A stretch of 18,260 bases of DNA, from positions 1 through 18,260 of the forward strand of contig NZ_DQDX01000066.1 of assembly GCF_003525665.1 (NCBI RefSeq), written 5' to 3'. A model generated the notes under the pieces. That model searched no databases and was not told the DNA's origin. It saw only the letters and a list, made by a program, of their open reading frames with translations. Below, in pieces: positions 12,618 to 18,260 of the stretch (position 1 is the first letter of the stretch; every line of letters begins with the position of its first letter). Both the position numbers and the translations under genes were made by a program. This stretch comes from Flavobacterium sp. (lineage in GTDB: Bacteria > Bacteroidota > Bacteroidia > Flavobacteriales > Flavobacteriaceae).

Positions 12618-12687
12618 TTCTAATATTTGATTTATTGTACAATGCTACAAATAATTTTTAAAATAACGATAACTGATTTAAGTTTTC

Positions 12688-12695
12688 TACATTTG
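12688..12695 (+). promoter_or_regulatory. -7 promoter element for the 60-residue peptide/Smr unit
   Basis: TACATTTG matches TAnnTTTG, 18 bases before ATG 12714. It decides against an upstream in-frame ATG at 12627, which would precede the promoter. Confidence 0.6.
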
Positions 12696-12713
12696 AAATC
12701 TAAATTTTATAGC

Positions 12714-12896
12714 ATGAAAAAGATTTTTATTCTAATTATGATTGTCGCTTTTGTGGTTGCTTTTTATGTTCCAAAAGGAGAGAAGTATAGTGTCATTGTG
12801 ATGGCAATTGCAGTAGTGATTTTCATGTTCGGAATGATGAAATTAAGTTCTAAATTACCAAGTAAAAACGAAGACGAAGATGATGAAAACATTTAA
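12714..12896 (+). CDS. Small membrane protein, 60 residues, unknown function
   Basis: No named family is recognised. The product is MKKIFILIMIVAFVVAFYVP, a first hydrophobic helix or uncleaved signal anchor, then a short basic loop (KGEKYS), a second helix (about 27-43, VIVMAIAVVIFMFGMMK) and a very acidic tail (NEDEDDENI). The start is set by the -7 element at 12688. Its stop overlaps the start of the Smr gene by 14-17 bases, so translation is probably coupled and the two products may work together, though nothing else supports that. Confidence 0.7.
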   Translation: MKKIFILIMIVAFVVAFYVPKGEKYSVIVMAIAVVIFMFGMMKLSSKLPSKNEDEDDENI

Positions 12897-13443
12897 TATT
12901 GGCGATCAAGTTTCGGTGCTTGATGACGCAATTGATGGAGTAGTAGTAAAGGTAGAAAAAGACCAAATTACTATTGAAACAACCGATAATTTCTTGATGA
13001 CATATTTTGTCAACGAGTTGATTAAAATAAACAATACCAGTAATTTAGATTATTTTAATAAAAGTGATAGTTTAGATAAAAAAAATATCGATAATCAACT
13101 CACAAGAAAGCAAATTGAGCTTCAAAAAAAGCTGGAAAAAGTAGAACGAGGTGTTCCAGAATTTGATTTGCACATTGAAAAATTAGTCAAAAATAAATCG
13201 GGTTTATCCAATTATGACATTCTAACTTTACAGATGGATACAGCCAAAAGACACATCGAATTTGCCATCAAAAATCGCATTCCGAAAATCGTTTTTATAC
13301 ATGGTGTTGGCGAAGGTGTTTTGAAGGCAGAACTCGATTTTTTATTGAATAGATACGACTCGATTTCTTTTCAAGATGGCAATTATCAAAAGTATGGTTT
13401 GGGTGCAACCGAAGTATATTTTAAACAAAATAGATCGCGCTAA
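12880..13443 (+). CDS. Smr (small MutS-related) domain protein
   Basis: A soluble protein of 187 residues (186 from the second ATG at 12883). The N-terminal 45 residues form a small beta domain (FNIGDQVSVLDDAIDGVVVKVEKD) like the first domain of DUF2027/MutS2-related Bacteroidota proteins. Residues about 48-90 are a polar, charged linker. The C-terminal Smr domain begins at EFDLHIEKL (the D-L-H motif) and contains IVFIHGVGEGVLKAEL, the H-G-x-G-x-G-x-L signature, with YGLGATEVYF at the end. Smr domains are nucleases or nucleic-acid binders acting on branched DNA or on RNA in stalled-ribosome quality control; which applies here is open. Closed by a 15-bp stem terminator. Confidence 0.85.
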   Translation: MMKTFNIGDQVSVLDDAIDGVVVKVEKDQITIETTDNFLMTYFVNELIKINNTSNLDYFNKSDSLDKKNIDNQLTRKQIELQKKLEKVERGVPEFDLHIEKLVKNKSGLSNYDILTLQMDTAKRHIEFAIKNRIPKIVFIHGVGEGVLKAELDFLLNRYDSISFQDGNYQKYGLGATEVYFKQNRSR

Positions 13444-13460
13444 AGCAAAATATAAGCACA

Positions 13461-13499
13461 AAAAAAACCTGTTTTACGAGTAGCAAAACAGGTTTTTTT
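13461..13499. terminator. Bidirectional terminator between the Smr gene and the lipoprotein gene
   Basis: A perfect 15-bp inverted repeat (13461-13475 with 13485-13499) with a 9-base loop, seven A residues at one end and seven T residues at the other, between convergent genes. Confidence 0.9.
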
Positions 13500-13517
13500 A
13501 GGTTTTAAAGTGAAGAT

Positions 13518-14480
13518 TTATTGAATAAAACTTCCATAAATATAATCGTCTCCAAGGTAAAATTCACTTCCGTTTCTATTGAAAGTTACTTTTTTCAGAT
13601 GGATTGTATGTTGAAATTGGGAACCCAAAGTAGTCGTGACAACTTCAATTATTCCACTAGTTGCTGTTACGCCATCTTTTGCATTCCAAATCTGACTTGC
13701 AGCTGGTGTTGTTGGCGCAGTCGTTGTGCAAAAGTTAGCAGAGGTCAATCCTCCAGCATTATATAAAGTGTAAGTTACTTTGTTTGTCGCGCTAATTAAA
13801 GCTGTTTGCGTTCCAGATGCAGCTGGAAAAAAGGTAGGATCTAGGTTTAGAACTAATGCTTCGCTTCCGCTAGTGTTGTAAACCGTGTTGCCAGAGGTGC
13901 ATTTTTCAACCTCATCATCGAATGCAAAGGGTAGCGTTTCACTTGATAGAAGGTCTTTAGCGTAGCTTCCGAATACATAAGTTTCAAAAAATTGTTCACC
14001 GTTAGGTTTGTCAAAGGTTACATTTTTAAAAACAATTGCGTGATTATAACCTTTAATTTTAGTAGCATTTCCTGAAGTTAATGTGGTGTTTGGAACTAAA
14101 ATAGGTGTTGTTGTAATTTGGATTACACCTGATGTTGCAACCCATTCTTCAGTAACATTTGGACTGCTTGGCGGAATGGTAGAACATACATTTTCGTTTT
14201 CAATTGTACCCGAATAAGAGCGATAAATCACTTTATTATCTCCACCAATTGTAAATTGTCTTGGCTCGCCAAATGGAGTTACAGTGCCAATAAAAGCATT
14301 CTCATCTTCAGGAATTTCAATTATTAAAACTTCATTTTCTTTAATCTTATATACTAAACCGTTTATTTCACATTTTGTTGCTGTTACATCTGCAAAATCG
14401 ATGGTTTCAATAATCAAATCACCATCGTCACAACCATTTAAAAGAAACATAAAAGCAAATAATCCAATAATTTTTTTCAT
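13518..14480 (-). CDS. Lipoprotein with two copies of one Cys-containing beta domain
   Basis: A 320-residue protein of no family I recognise. The start at 14480 gives MKKIIGLFAFMFLLNGC, a type II signal peptide with lipid Cys C17, followed by acidic DDGD. The rest is Thr/Gly/Asn-rich and beta-like and falls into two similar halves: about 36-173 and 193-318. Matching pieces in order are KC then VY, NKV-Y-xY, N-x-C-T/S-T then P, W then A then G-V, S-G-x-I then TT, H-then-K-x-VTF and YGSY/YGSF. Each half has two cysteines (37 and 99; 194 and 251) at nearly the same distance, so one disulfide per repeat is plausible. Likely periplasmic or cell-surface. An ATG at 14519 would add 13 residues but precedes the -7 element at 14498 and is rejected. 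Confidence 0.78.
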   Translation of the reverse strand: MKKIIGLFAFMFLLNGCDDGDLIIETIDFADVTATKCEINGLVYKIKENEVLIIEIPEDENAFIGTVTPFGEPRQFTIGGDNKVIYRSYSGTIENENVCSTIPPSSPNVTEEWVATSGVIQITTTPILVPNTTLTSGNATKIKGYNHAIVFKNVTFDKPNGEQFFETYVFGSYAKDLLSSETLPFAFDDEVEKCTSGNTVYNTSGSEALVLNLDPTFFPAASGTQTALISATNKVTYTLYNAGGLTSANFCTTTAPTTPAASQIWNAKDGVTATSGIIEVVTTTLGSQFQHTIHLKKVTFNRNGSEFYLGDDYIYGSFIQ

Positions 14481-14497
14481 TTCAATAGAATTTGAGG

Positions 14498-14505
14498 CAA
14501 AAATA
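14498..14505 (-). promoter_or_regulatory. -7 promoter element for the two-domain lipoprotein
   Basis: The minus strand reads TATTTTTG, a TAnnTTTG match 17 bases before the ATG at 14480. It is divergent from the plus-strand element at 14557. Confidence 0.6.
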
Positions 14506-14556
14506 GAAATTTTACGCATTAATCATTCTATTTATCATTTAATTAACGAAGAGTTT

Positions 14557-14564
14557 TATATTTG
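14557..14564 (+). promoter_or_regulatory. -7 promoter element almost touching the cysteine desulfurase start
   Basis: TATATTTG matches TAnnTTTG with only CACA before the ATG at 14569, so the message is probably leaderless. It fixes the start: in-frame ATGs further upstream lie inside the divergent lipoprotein gene. Confidence 0.6.
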
Positions 14565-14568
14565 CACA

Positions 14569-15690
14569 ATGAAAAAAATATACCTAGATAACGCAGCTAC
14601 AACACCTTTACGACATGAAGTTATAGAGGAAATGATGTTGGTTTTACAGGAAAACTTCGGAAATCCATCATCAACACATAGCTTTGGAAGAAGCGCAAAG
14701 ACCATTTTAGAAACTTCTAGAAAATCAATTTCTAAACTATTAGGATGTGCAGCACAAGAACTAATTTTTACTTCAAATGCCACTGAAGCAACCAATTGGA
14801 TTTTAAAAAGTGCCGTAAGAGATTTAAAAATTGAACGAATTATTACCAGTAAAATCGAGCATCACGCCACAGTATACACGGTAAAATATTTGCAGAAACA
14901 ATTCGGAATTGAAGTCGATTATGTAAATATTCTTCCGAGTGGAGCGATTGATATTTCACATTTGGTTCAGTTGTTAGGCAAAAATGGTACTACAATTGTT
15001 ACGTTAATGCACGTTAATAACGAAATAGGAACTGTTTTAGACATCGAAAAAGTAGGTAGAATTTGCCATCAACACAATGCCTTATTTCATTGTGATACAG
15101 TGCAATCCATCGGGAAAACGGAATTTAATTTGCACGAACTTCCAGTAGATTTTATCGTTGCAAGTGCGCACAAATTTCACGGACCAAAAGGCGCCGGATT
15201 TGCTTATGTAAAAAAAGGAATTCTTTTGCAACCACTTTTTTATGGTGGCGAACAAGAAAAAGGATTGCGCGCAGGAACAGAAGCTGTGCATCAAATTGCA
15301 GGAATGGCAAAAGCTTTAGAGTTGTGTTACCAAGATTTAGAATCAGAGCGTTTGTATATTTCTGATTTAAAAATGTATTGTCAGCAACAATTACAATTGA
15401 GTTTCCCAGATATTAAAATCAACGGAGAAGACACTTTTTATAATATTCTGAATGTTTTATTACCTTTTTCGGAAGAGAAAACCGCTATGATTCTATTCAA
15501 TTTGGATATGAAAGGTATTGCAGTTTCTCGCGGAAGTGCTTGCCAAAGCGGCAGTGTAAAGCCTTCGCACGTTTTAGCCGAAATTGTTCCAGAAGAAGAT
15601 TTGAAAAAACCAAGTCTGCGAATTTCGTTCAGTCATTACAACACTAAAGAAGAAATTGATTCCTTAATTGATGGTTTAAAAGGAATTTAA
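14569..15690 (+). CDS. Cysteine desulfurase (NifS/IscS-like)
   Basis: PLP-dependent class V aminotransferase-fold enzyme that takes sulfur from cysteine for Fe-S clusters or thiolated cofactors. 373 residues from ATG 14569. The start MKKIYLDNAATTPLRHEV is classic; GNPSSTHSFGRSAK (31-44), FTSNATEATNW (67-77) and H99 stack and bind PLP, HVNNEIGT (148-155) and D176 follow, and K202 in SAHKFHGPKGAGF is the Schiff-base lysine. The catalytic loop RGSACQSGS carries C325. The short spacing RGSAC and GTEAVHQIAGMAKAL indicate a group I (NifS/IscS) rather than SufS-type enzyme. There is no scaffold or isc operon next to it, so its partner (for example tRNA thiolation) is unknown. The reading frame is open far upstream, but that part is antisense to the lipoprotein gene. 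Confidence 0.93.
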   Translation: MKKIYLDNAATTPLRHEVIEEMMLVLQENFGNPSSTHSFGRSAKTILETSRKSISKLLGCAAQELIFTSNATEATNWILKSAVRDLKIERIITSKIEHHATVYTVKYLQKQFGIEVDYVNILPSGAIDISHLVQLLGKNGTTIVTLMHVNNEIGTVLDIEKVGRICHQHNALFHCDTVQSIGKTEFNLHELPVDFIVASAHKFHGPKGAGFAYVKKGILLQPLFYGGEQEKGLRAGTEAVHQIAGMAKALELCYQDLESERLYISDLKMYCQQQLQLSFPDIKINGEDTFYNILNVLLPFSEEKTAMILFNLDMKGIAVSRGSACQSGSVKPSHVLAEIVPEEDLKKPSLRISFSHYNTKEEIDSLIDGLKGI

Positions 15691-15785
15691 AGATTCTGGA
15701 ATCATTTTTATTTTGAATAATTATTTATAAAACGCACTATAGTTTTTTTCTATTAAAATTTTATTTCCAATAGTATTTAAATTAG

Positions 15786-15793
15786 TAACTTCG
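15786..15793 (+). promoter_or_regulatory. Candidate -7 element for katG
   Basis: TAACTTCG differs from TAnnTTTG at one position and lies 30 bases before ATG 15824. No operator for a peroxide regulator could be made out. Confidence 0.35.
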
Positions 15794-15823
15794 TAAAAAG
15801 TTTATACTAATCAATCTTATTAT

Positions 15824-18073
15824 ATGGAAAATAACAACAATCAAAACGCTTCTGAAAGCCAAACTAGTTACAACGTAAATAGTGGCGCAAAATGTCCGTT
15901 TTCAGGTACAGCAGCTAAACAAGGCGCTGGTAACGGAACAAGAAATACTGACTGGTGGCCAAATCAGTTAAAAGTTAATATTTTACGTCAGCATTCTAAT
16001 TTGTCCAATCCTATGGATGAATCGTTTAATTATGCTGAAGAATTCAAAAGTCTTGATTTGAATGCGCTGAAAAGAGACATTTTCGATTTAATGACTACTT
16101 CTCAAGATTGGTGGCCAGCAGATTATGGTCATTATGGACCTTTCTTCATTAGAATGGCTTGGCACAGTGCTGGAACTTACAGAATTGCCGATGGTCGCGG
16201 TGGCGCAGGTGCAGGAACACAACGATTTGCTCCATTGAATAGCTGGCCAGATAACGCCAACTTAGACAAGGCACGTTTATTACTTTGGCCAATCAAACAA
16301 AAATACGGTAAGAAAATTTCTTGGGCAGATTTAATGGTTTTAGCAGGAAACTGTGCTTTGGAATCTATGGGTTTCAATACCTTCGGATTTGCTGGCGGAC
16401 GTGAAGATGTTTGGGAACCACAAGAAGATATTTATTGGGGTTCTGAAGGTAAATGGCTTGACGACCAACGTTATACTGCCGACCGACAATTGGAAAATCC
16501 TTTGGCTGCAGTGCAAATGGGATTGATTTACGTAAATCCAGAAGGACCAAACGGAACTCCAGATCCTTTAGCTTCGGCACGTGATATTCGTGAAACATTT
16601 GCTCGTATGGCAATGAATGACGAAGAAACGGTTGCGCTTATTGCTGGTGGACACACTTTTGGAAAAACGCATGGTGCTGCCGACCCAAGTCAATATGTTG
16701 GTCCAGAACCAGCTGCAGCAGGAATTGAAGAACAAAGTATGGGTTGGAAAAACAGCTTCGGAAGTGGAAATGGCGTTCATACCATCACTAGCGGATTAGA
16801 AGGTGCGTGGACGACAACTCCAGCACAATGGAGCAATAATTATTTTGAAAATTTATTTGGTTTCGAATGGGAATTAACTAAAAGTCCGGCTGGCGCACAC
16901 CAGTGGAAACCAAAAGATGGAGCAGGAGCAGGAACGGTTCCAGATGCACACGATCCTTCGTTACGTCACGCTCCAACTATGTTAACTACCGATATCGCTT
17001 TACGAGTAGATCCAATATACGAACCAATTTCTAGACGTTTTCTAGAAAATCCAGATCAATTGGCCGATGCTTTTGCTCGTGCTTGGTTCAAATTGACGCA
17101 CCGTGATATGGGACCAATTGCTCGTTATTTAGGTCCAGAAGTTCCTCAAGAAGAGTTAATTTGGCAAGATCCAGTTCCGGCTGTTACACACCAATTGGTT
17201 GATGCGAATGATGTTGCTCACTTAAAATCACAAATTTTAGCTTCTGGTTTGAGTGTTTCACAATTGGTTGGAACCGCTTGGGCTTCGGCTTCTACTTTTA
17301 GAGGTTCAGACAAACGTGGTGGTGCCAATGGTGCGCGAGTTCGTTTGCTTCCACAAAGAAATTGGGATGTGAATAACCCAACGCAATTGGCTCATGTATT
17401 GACGGTTTTAGAAGGAATTAAAGACGATTTTAATAGAAATTTTACTGGTGAAAAACAGGTTTCTATTGCCGATTTAATTGTTTTGGCTGGTTGCGCCGGA
17501 GTTGAAAAAGCGGCTCAAAATGCTGGTTATACTGTTTCAGTTCCGTTTACACCAGGTAGAACGGATGCTTCTCAAGAGCAAACCGATATCGAATCATTTG
17601 CTGTTTTAGAACCAGAAGCCGATGGTTTTAGAAATTACATGAAAACACAATACACGGTTTCGGCAGAAGAAATGCTGATTGACAAAGCACAATTACTAAC
17701 GTTAACAGCACCAGAATTAACGGCACTTGTAGGCGGAATGCGCGTTTTAAATGTGAATTTTGATCAATCTACTCATGGCGTATTTACGAAACGTCCTGAG
17801 ACGTTGACGAATGATTTCTTTGTGAATTTATTAGATTTTGGAACGACTTGGAAAGCAAGTTCAAGTTCTCAAGATGTTTTTGAAGGTCGCGATCGCAAAA
17901 CCGGACAAGTAAAATGGACCGGAACTAGAGTAGATTTAATATTTGGTTCCAACTCAGAGCTTCGCGCTGTTGCCGAAGTATATGCTTGCAACGATGCACA
18001 AGAGAAATTCATAAATCACTTTGTTGCCGCTTGGAATAAAGTAATGAATTTAGACCGATTTGATTTAGTATAA
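15824..18073 (+). CDS. katG: Catalase-peroxidase KatG
   Basis: Bifunctional haem enzyme that breaks down hydrogen peroxide, 749 residues, normal length with the usual two peroxidase domains. In the N-terminal active domain the distal triad is R110, W113, H114 (FIRMAWHSAGTYR), and the proximal haem ligand is H277 in GGHTFGKTHGA. The Met-Tyr-Trp adduct needed for catalase activity can form: W113, Y236 in YVNPEGPNG and M262 in RMAMND. The C-terminal domain (about 430 onward) lacks haem residues, as in the family, and keeps FTPGRTDASQEQTD. The first 20 residues are Asn/Gln/Ser-rich. No signal peptide, so cytoplasmic. Single-gene unit with its own terminator; base composition resembles its neighbours. 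Confidence 0.97.
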   Translation: MENNNNQNASESQTSYNVNSGAKCPFSGTAAKQGAGNGTRNTDWWPNQLKVNILRQHSNLSNPMDESFNYAEEFKSLDLNALKRDIFDLMTTSQDWWPADYGHYGPFFIRMAWHSAGTYRIADGRGGAGAGTQRFAPLNSWPDNANLDKARLLLWPIKQKYGKKISWADLMVLAGNCALESMGFNTFGFAGGREDVWEPQEDIYWGSEGKWLDDQRYTADRQLENPLAAVQMGLIYVNPEGPNGTPDPLASARDIRETFARMAMNDEETVALIAGGHTFGKTHGAADPSQYVGPEPAAAGIEEQSMGWKNSFGSGNGVHTITSGLEGAWTTTPAQWSNNYFENLFGFEWELTKSPAGAHQWKPKDGAGAGTVPDAHDPSLRHAPTMLTTDIALRVDPIYEPISRRFLENPDQLADAFARAWFKLTHRDMGPIARYLGPEVPQEELIWQDPVPAVTHQLVDANDVAHLKSQILASGLSVSQLVGTAWASASTFRGSDKRGGANGARVRLLPQRNWDVNNPTQLAHVLTVLEGIKDDFNRNFTGEKQVSIADLIVLAGCAGVEKAAQNAGYTVSVPFTPGRTDASQEQTDIESFAVLEPEADGFRNYMKTQYTVSAEEMLIDKAQLLTLTAPELTALVGGMRVLNVNFDQSTHGVFTKRPETLTNDFFVNLLDFGTTWKASSSSQDVFEGRDRKTGQVKWTGTRVDLIFGSNSELRAVAEVYACNDAQEKFINHFVAAWNKVMNLDRFDLV

Positions 18074-18101
18074 TTCTCTTTTTATATAGTTTTAAATTAG
18101 G

Positions 18102-18130
18102 AAAAGGCAGTCGTGAAGGCTGCCTTTTTT
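18102..18130 (+). terminator. Rho-independent terminator after katG
   Basis: A 9-bp stem (18102-18110 with 18120-18128, AAAAGGCAG/CTGCCTTTT) followed by further T residues, 29 bases after the katG stop. Confidence 0.85.
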
Positions 18131-18187
18131 GTGGTTACTATGATAGAATTTCTTGAAGTTTAACAAAAAATAAACATCCATTAAATC

Positions 18188-18203
18188 TCCCGAAAATTCG
18201 GGA
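18188..18203. repeat. Short palindrome TCCCGAA-AA-TTCGGGA
   Basis: A perfect 7-bp inverted repeat with a 2-base centre in the gap after katG. It is not related in sequence to the CCCGTAGGG palindromes of the RAYT element. It could belong to the leader of the next gene. Confidence 0.5.
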
Positions 18204-18231
18204 TAAAAGAGGTTATTTTTTATAATTTACA

Positions 18232-18260
18232 ATGTTATTTTTTAAAAAATGGTGGTTGTG
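18232..18260 (+). CDS. Possible start of the next gene, cut by the right edge
   Basis: ATG at 18232 opens MLFFKKWWL and runs off the window. The hydrophobic and basic composition would suit a membrane or exported protein, but only nine codons are visible. Confidence 0.2.

Noticed and set aside
12627..12713. Upstream ATG giving a longer (89-residue) version of the small membrane protein
   Set aside because: The extension is upstream of a perfect -7 element at 12688, and MKKIFILIMI at 12714 is a normal signal-anchor start.
14481..14519. Longer start of the two-domain lipoprotein at 14519
   Set aside because: It lies upstream of the -7 element and would place 13 residues before a textbook type II signal peptide.
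14284..14568. A 95-residue N-terminal extension of the cysteine desulfurase in the same open frame
   Set aside because: It is antisense to the 5' end of the lipoprotein gene, precedes the -7 element at 14557, and the family start MKKIYLDNAATTP lies at 14569.
16177..16780. Minus-strand open frames inside katG
   Set aside because: They are antisense to conserved KatG active-site sequence and show no family signal of their own.
15824..18073. katG as a recently acquired gene
   Set aside because: Base composition and codon use look like the neighbours and no mobile-element border is seen.
18188..18203. A further copy of the RAYT palindrome
   Set aside because: The arms are TCCCGAA/TTCGGGA and not the CCCGTAGGG type, and the spacing plan is absent.

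Overview
The window is AT-rich chromosomal DNA from a member of the Bacteroidota, most likely Flavobacteriaceae (Flavobacterium or a close relative). The signs are several families found mainly in flavobacteria (DUF6048, DUF6452, DUF5362, CCC-motif membrane protein), TAnnTTTG -7 promoter elements in front of many genes, no clear Shine-Dalgarno sequences, and ornithine aminotransferase and KatG sequences of flavobacterial type. No phage, plasmid, CRISPR or RNA gene was seen. Most of the window looks like ordinary housekeeping or core-genome DNA, with one small mobile element.

Layout. 1-1122 (minus): a PH-domain protein and MurQ (MurNAc-6-phosphate etherase, cut by the left edge) form an operon. 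1175-2700 (minus): a His-rich ZIP metal transporter lies downstream of a SAM methyltransferase gene split by an in-frame TAG. 2834-4352 (plus): a THUMP-domain RNA methyltransferase and a 77-residue membrane protein. 4436-7195 (minus): an operon of RlmD (23S rRNA m5U methyltransferase), a DUF6452 lipoprotein and a DUF6048 outer-membrane-type protein. 7346-7958: a compact RAYT/IS200-like transposase gene framed by two 72-nt inverted units, each carrying two CCCGTAGGG palindromes. 8047-9964 (plus): DUF1697, OsmC and DUF1003 proteins. 10077-11926 (plus): a possible leader ORF, ornithine aminotransferase RocD and a DUF5362 membrane protein. 11993-12617 (minus): a CCC-motif protein and a DUF2752 protein. 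12714-13443 (plus): a 60-residue membrane peptide overlapping an Smr-domain protein. 13518-14480 (minus): a lipoprotein built from two copies of one domain. 14569-15690 (plus): a cysteine desulfurase. 15824-18073 (plus): KatG catalase-peroxidase.

Functional themes are RNA modification (RlmD, the THUMP methyltransferase), cell-wall recycling (MurQ), amino-acid and sulfur chemistry (RocD, cysteine desulfurase) and peroxide defence (KatG, OsmC). These sit side by side as small transcription units and do not form one pathway. Convergent pairs are separated by strong bidirectional hairpin terminators.

The least expected signal is in the gaps. Short tandem arrays, mostly with a strict 7-bp period and one with an 8-bp period, sit at several gene ends. 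Four of them begin or end inside a stop codon (at 1939, 3999, 5778 and 8587). Another array forms the first codons of the broken methyltransferase, where a change in copy number would shift the reading frame. These arrays, the nonsense codon and the paired-palindrome RAYT element are the places worth checking first. All calls rest on reading the sequence and on knowledge of families; no search was run.
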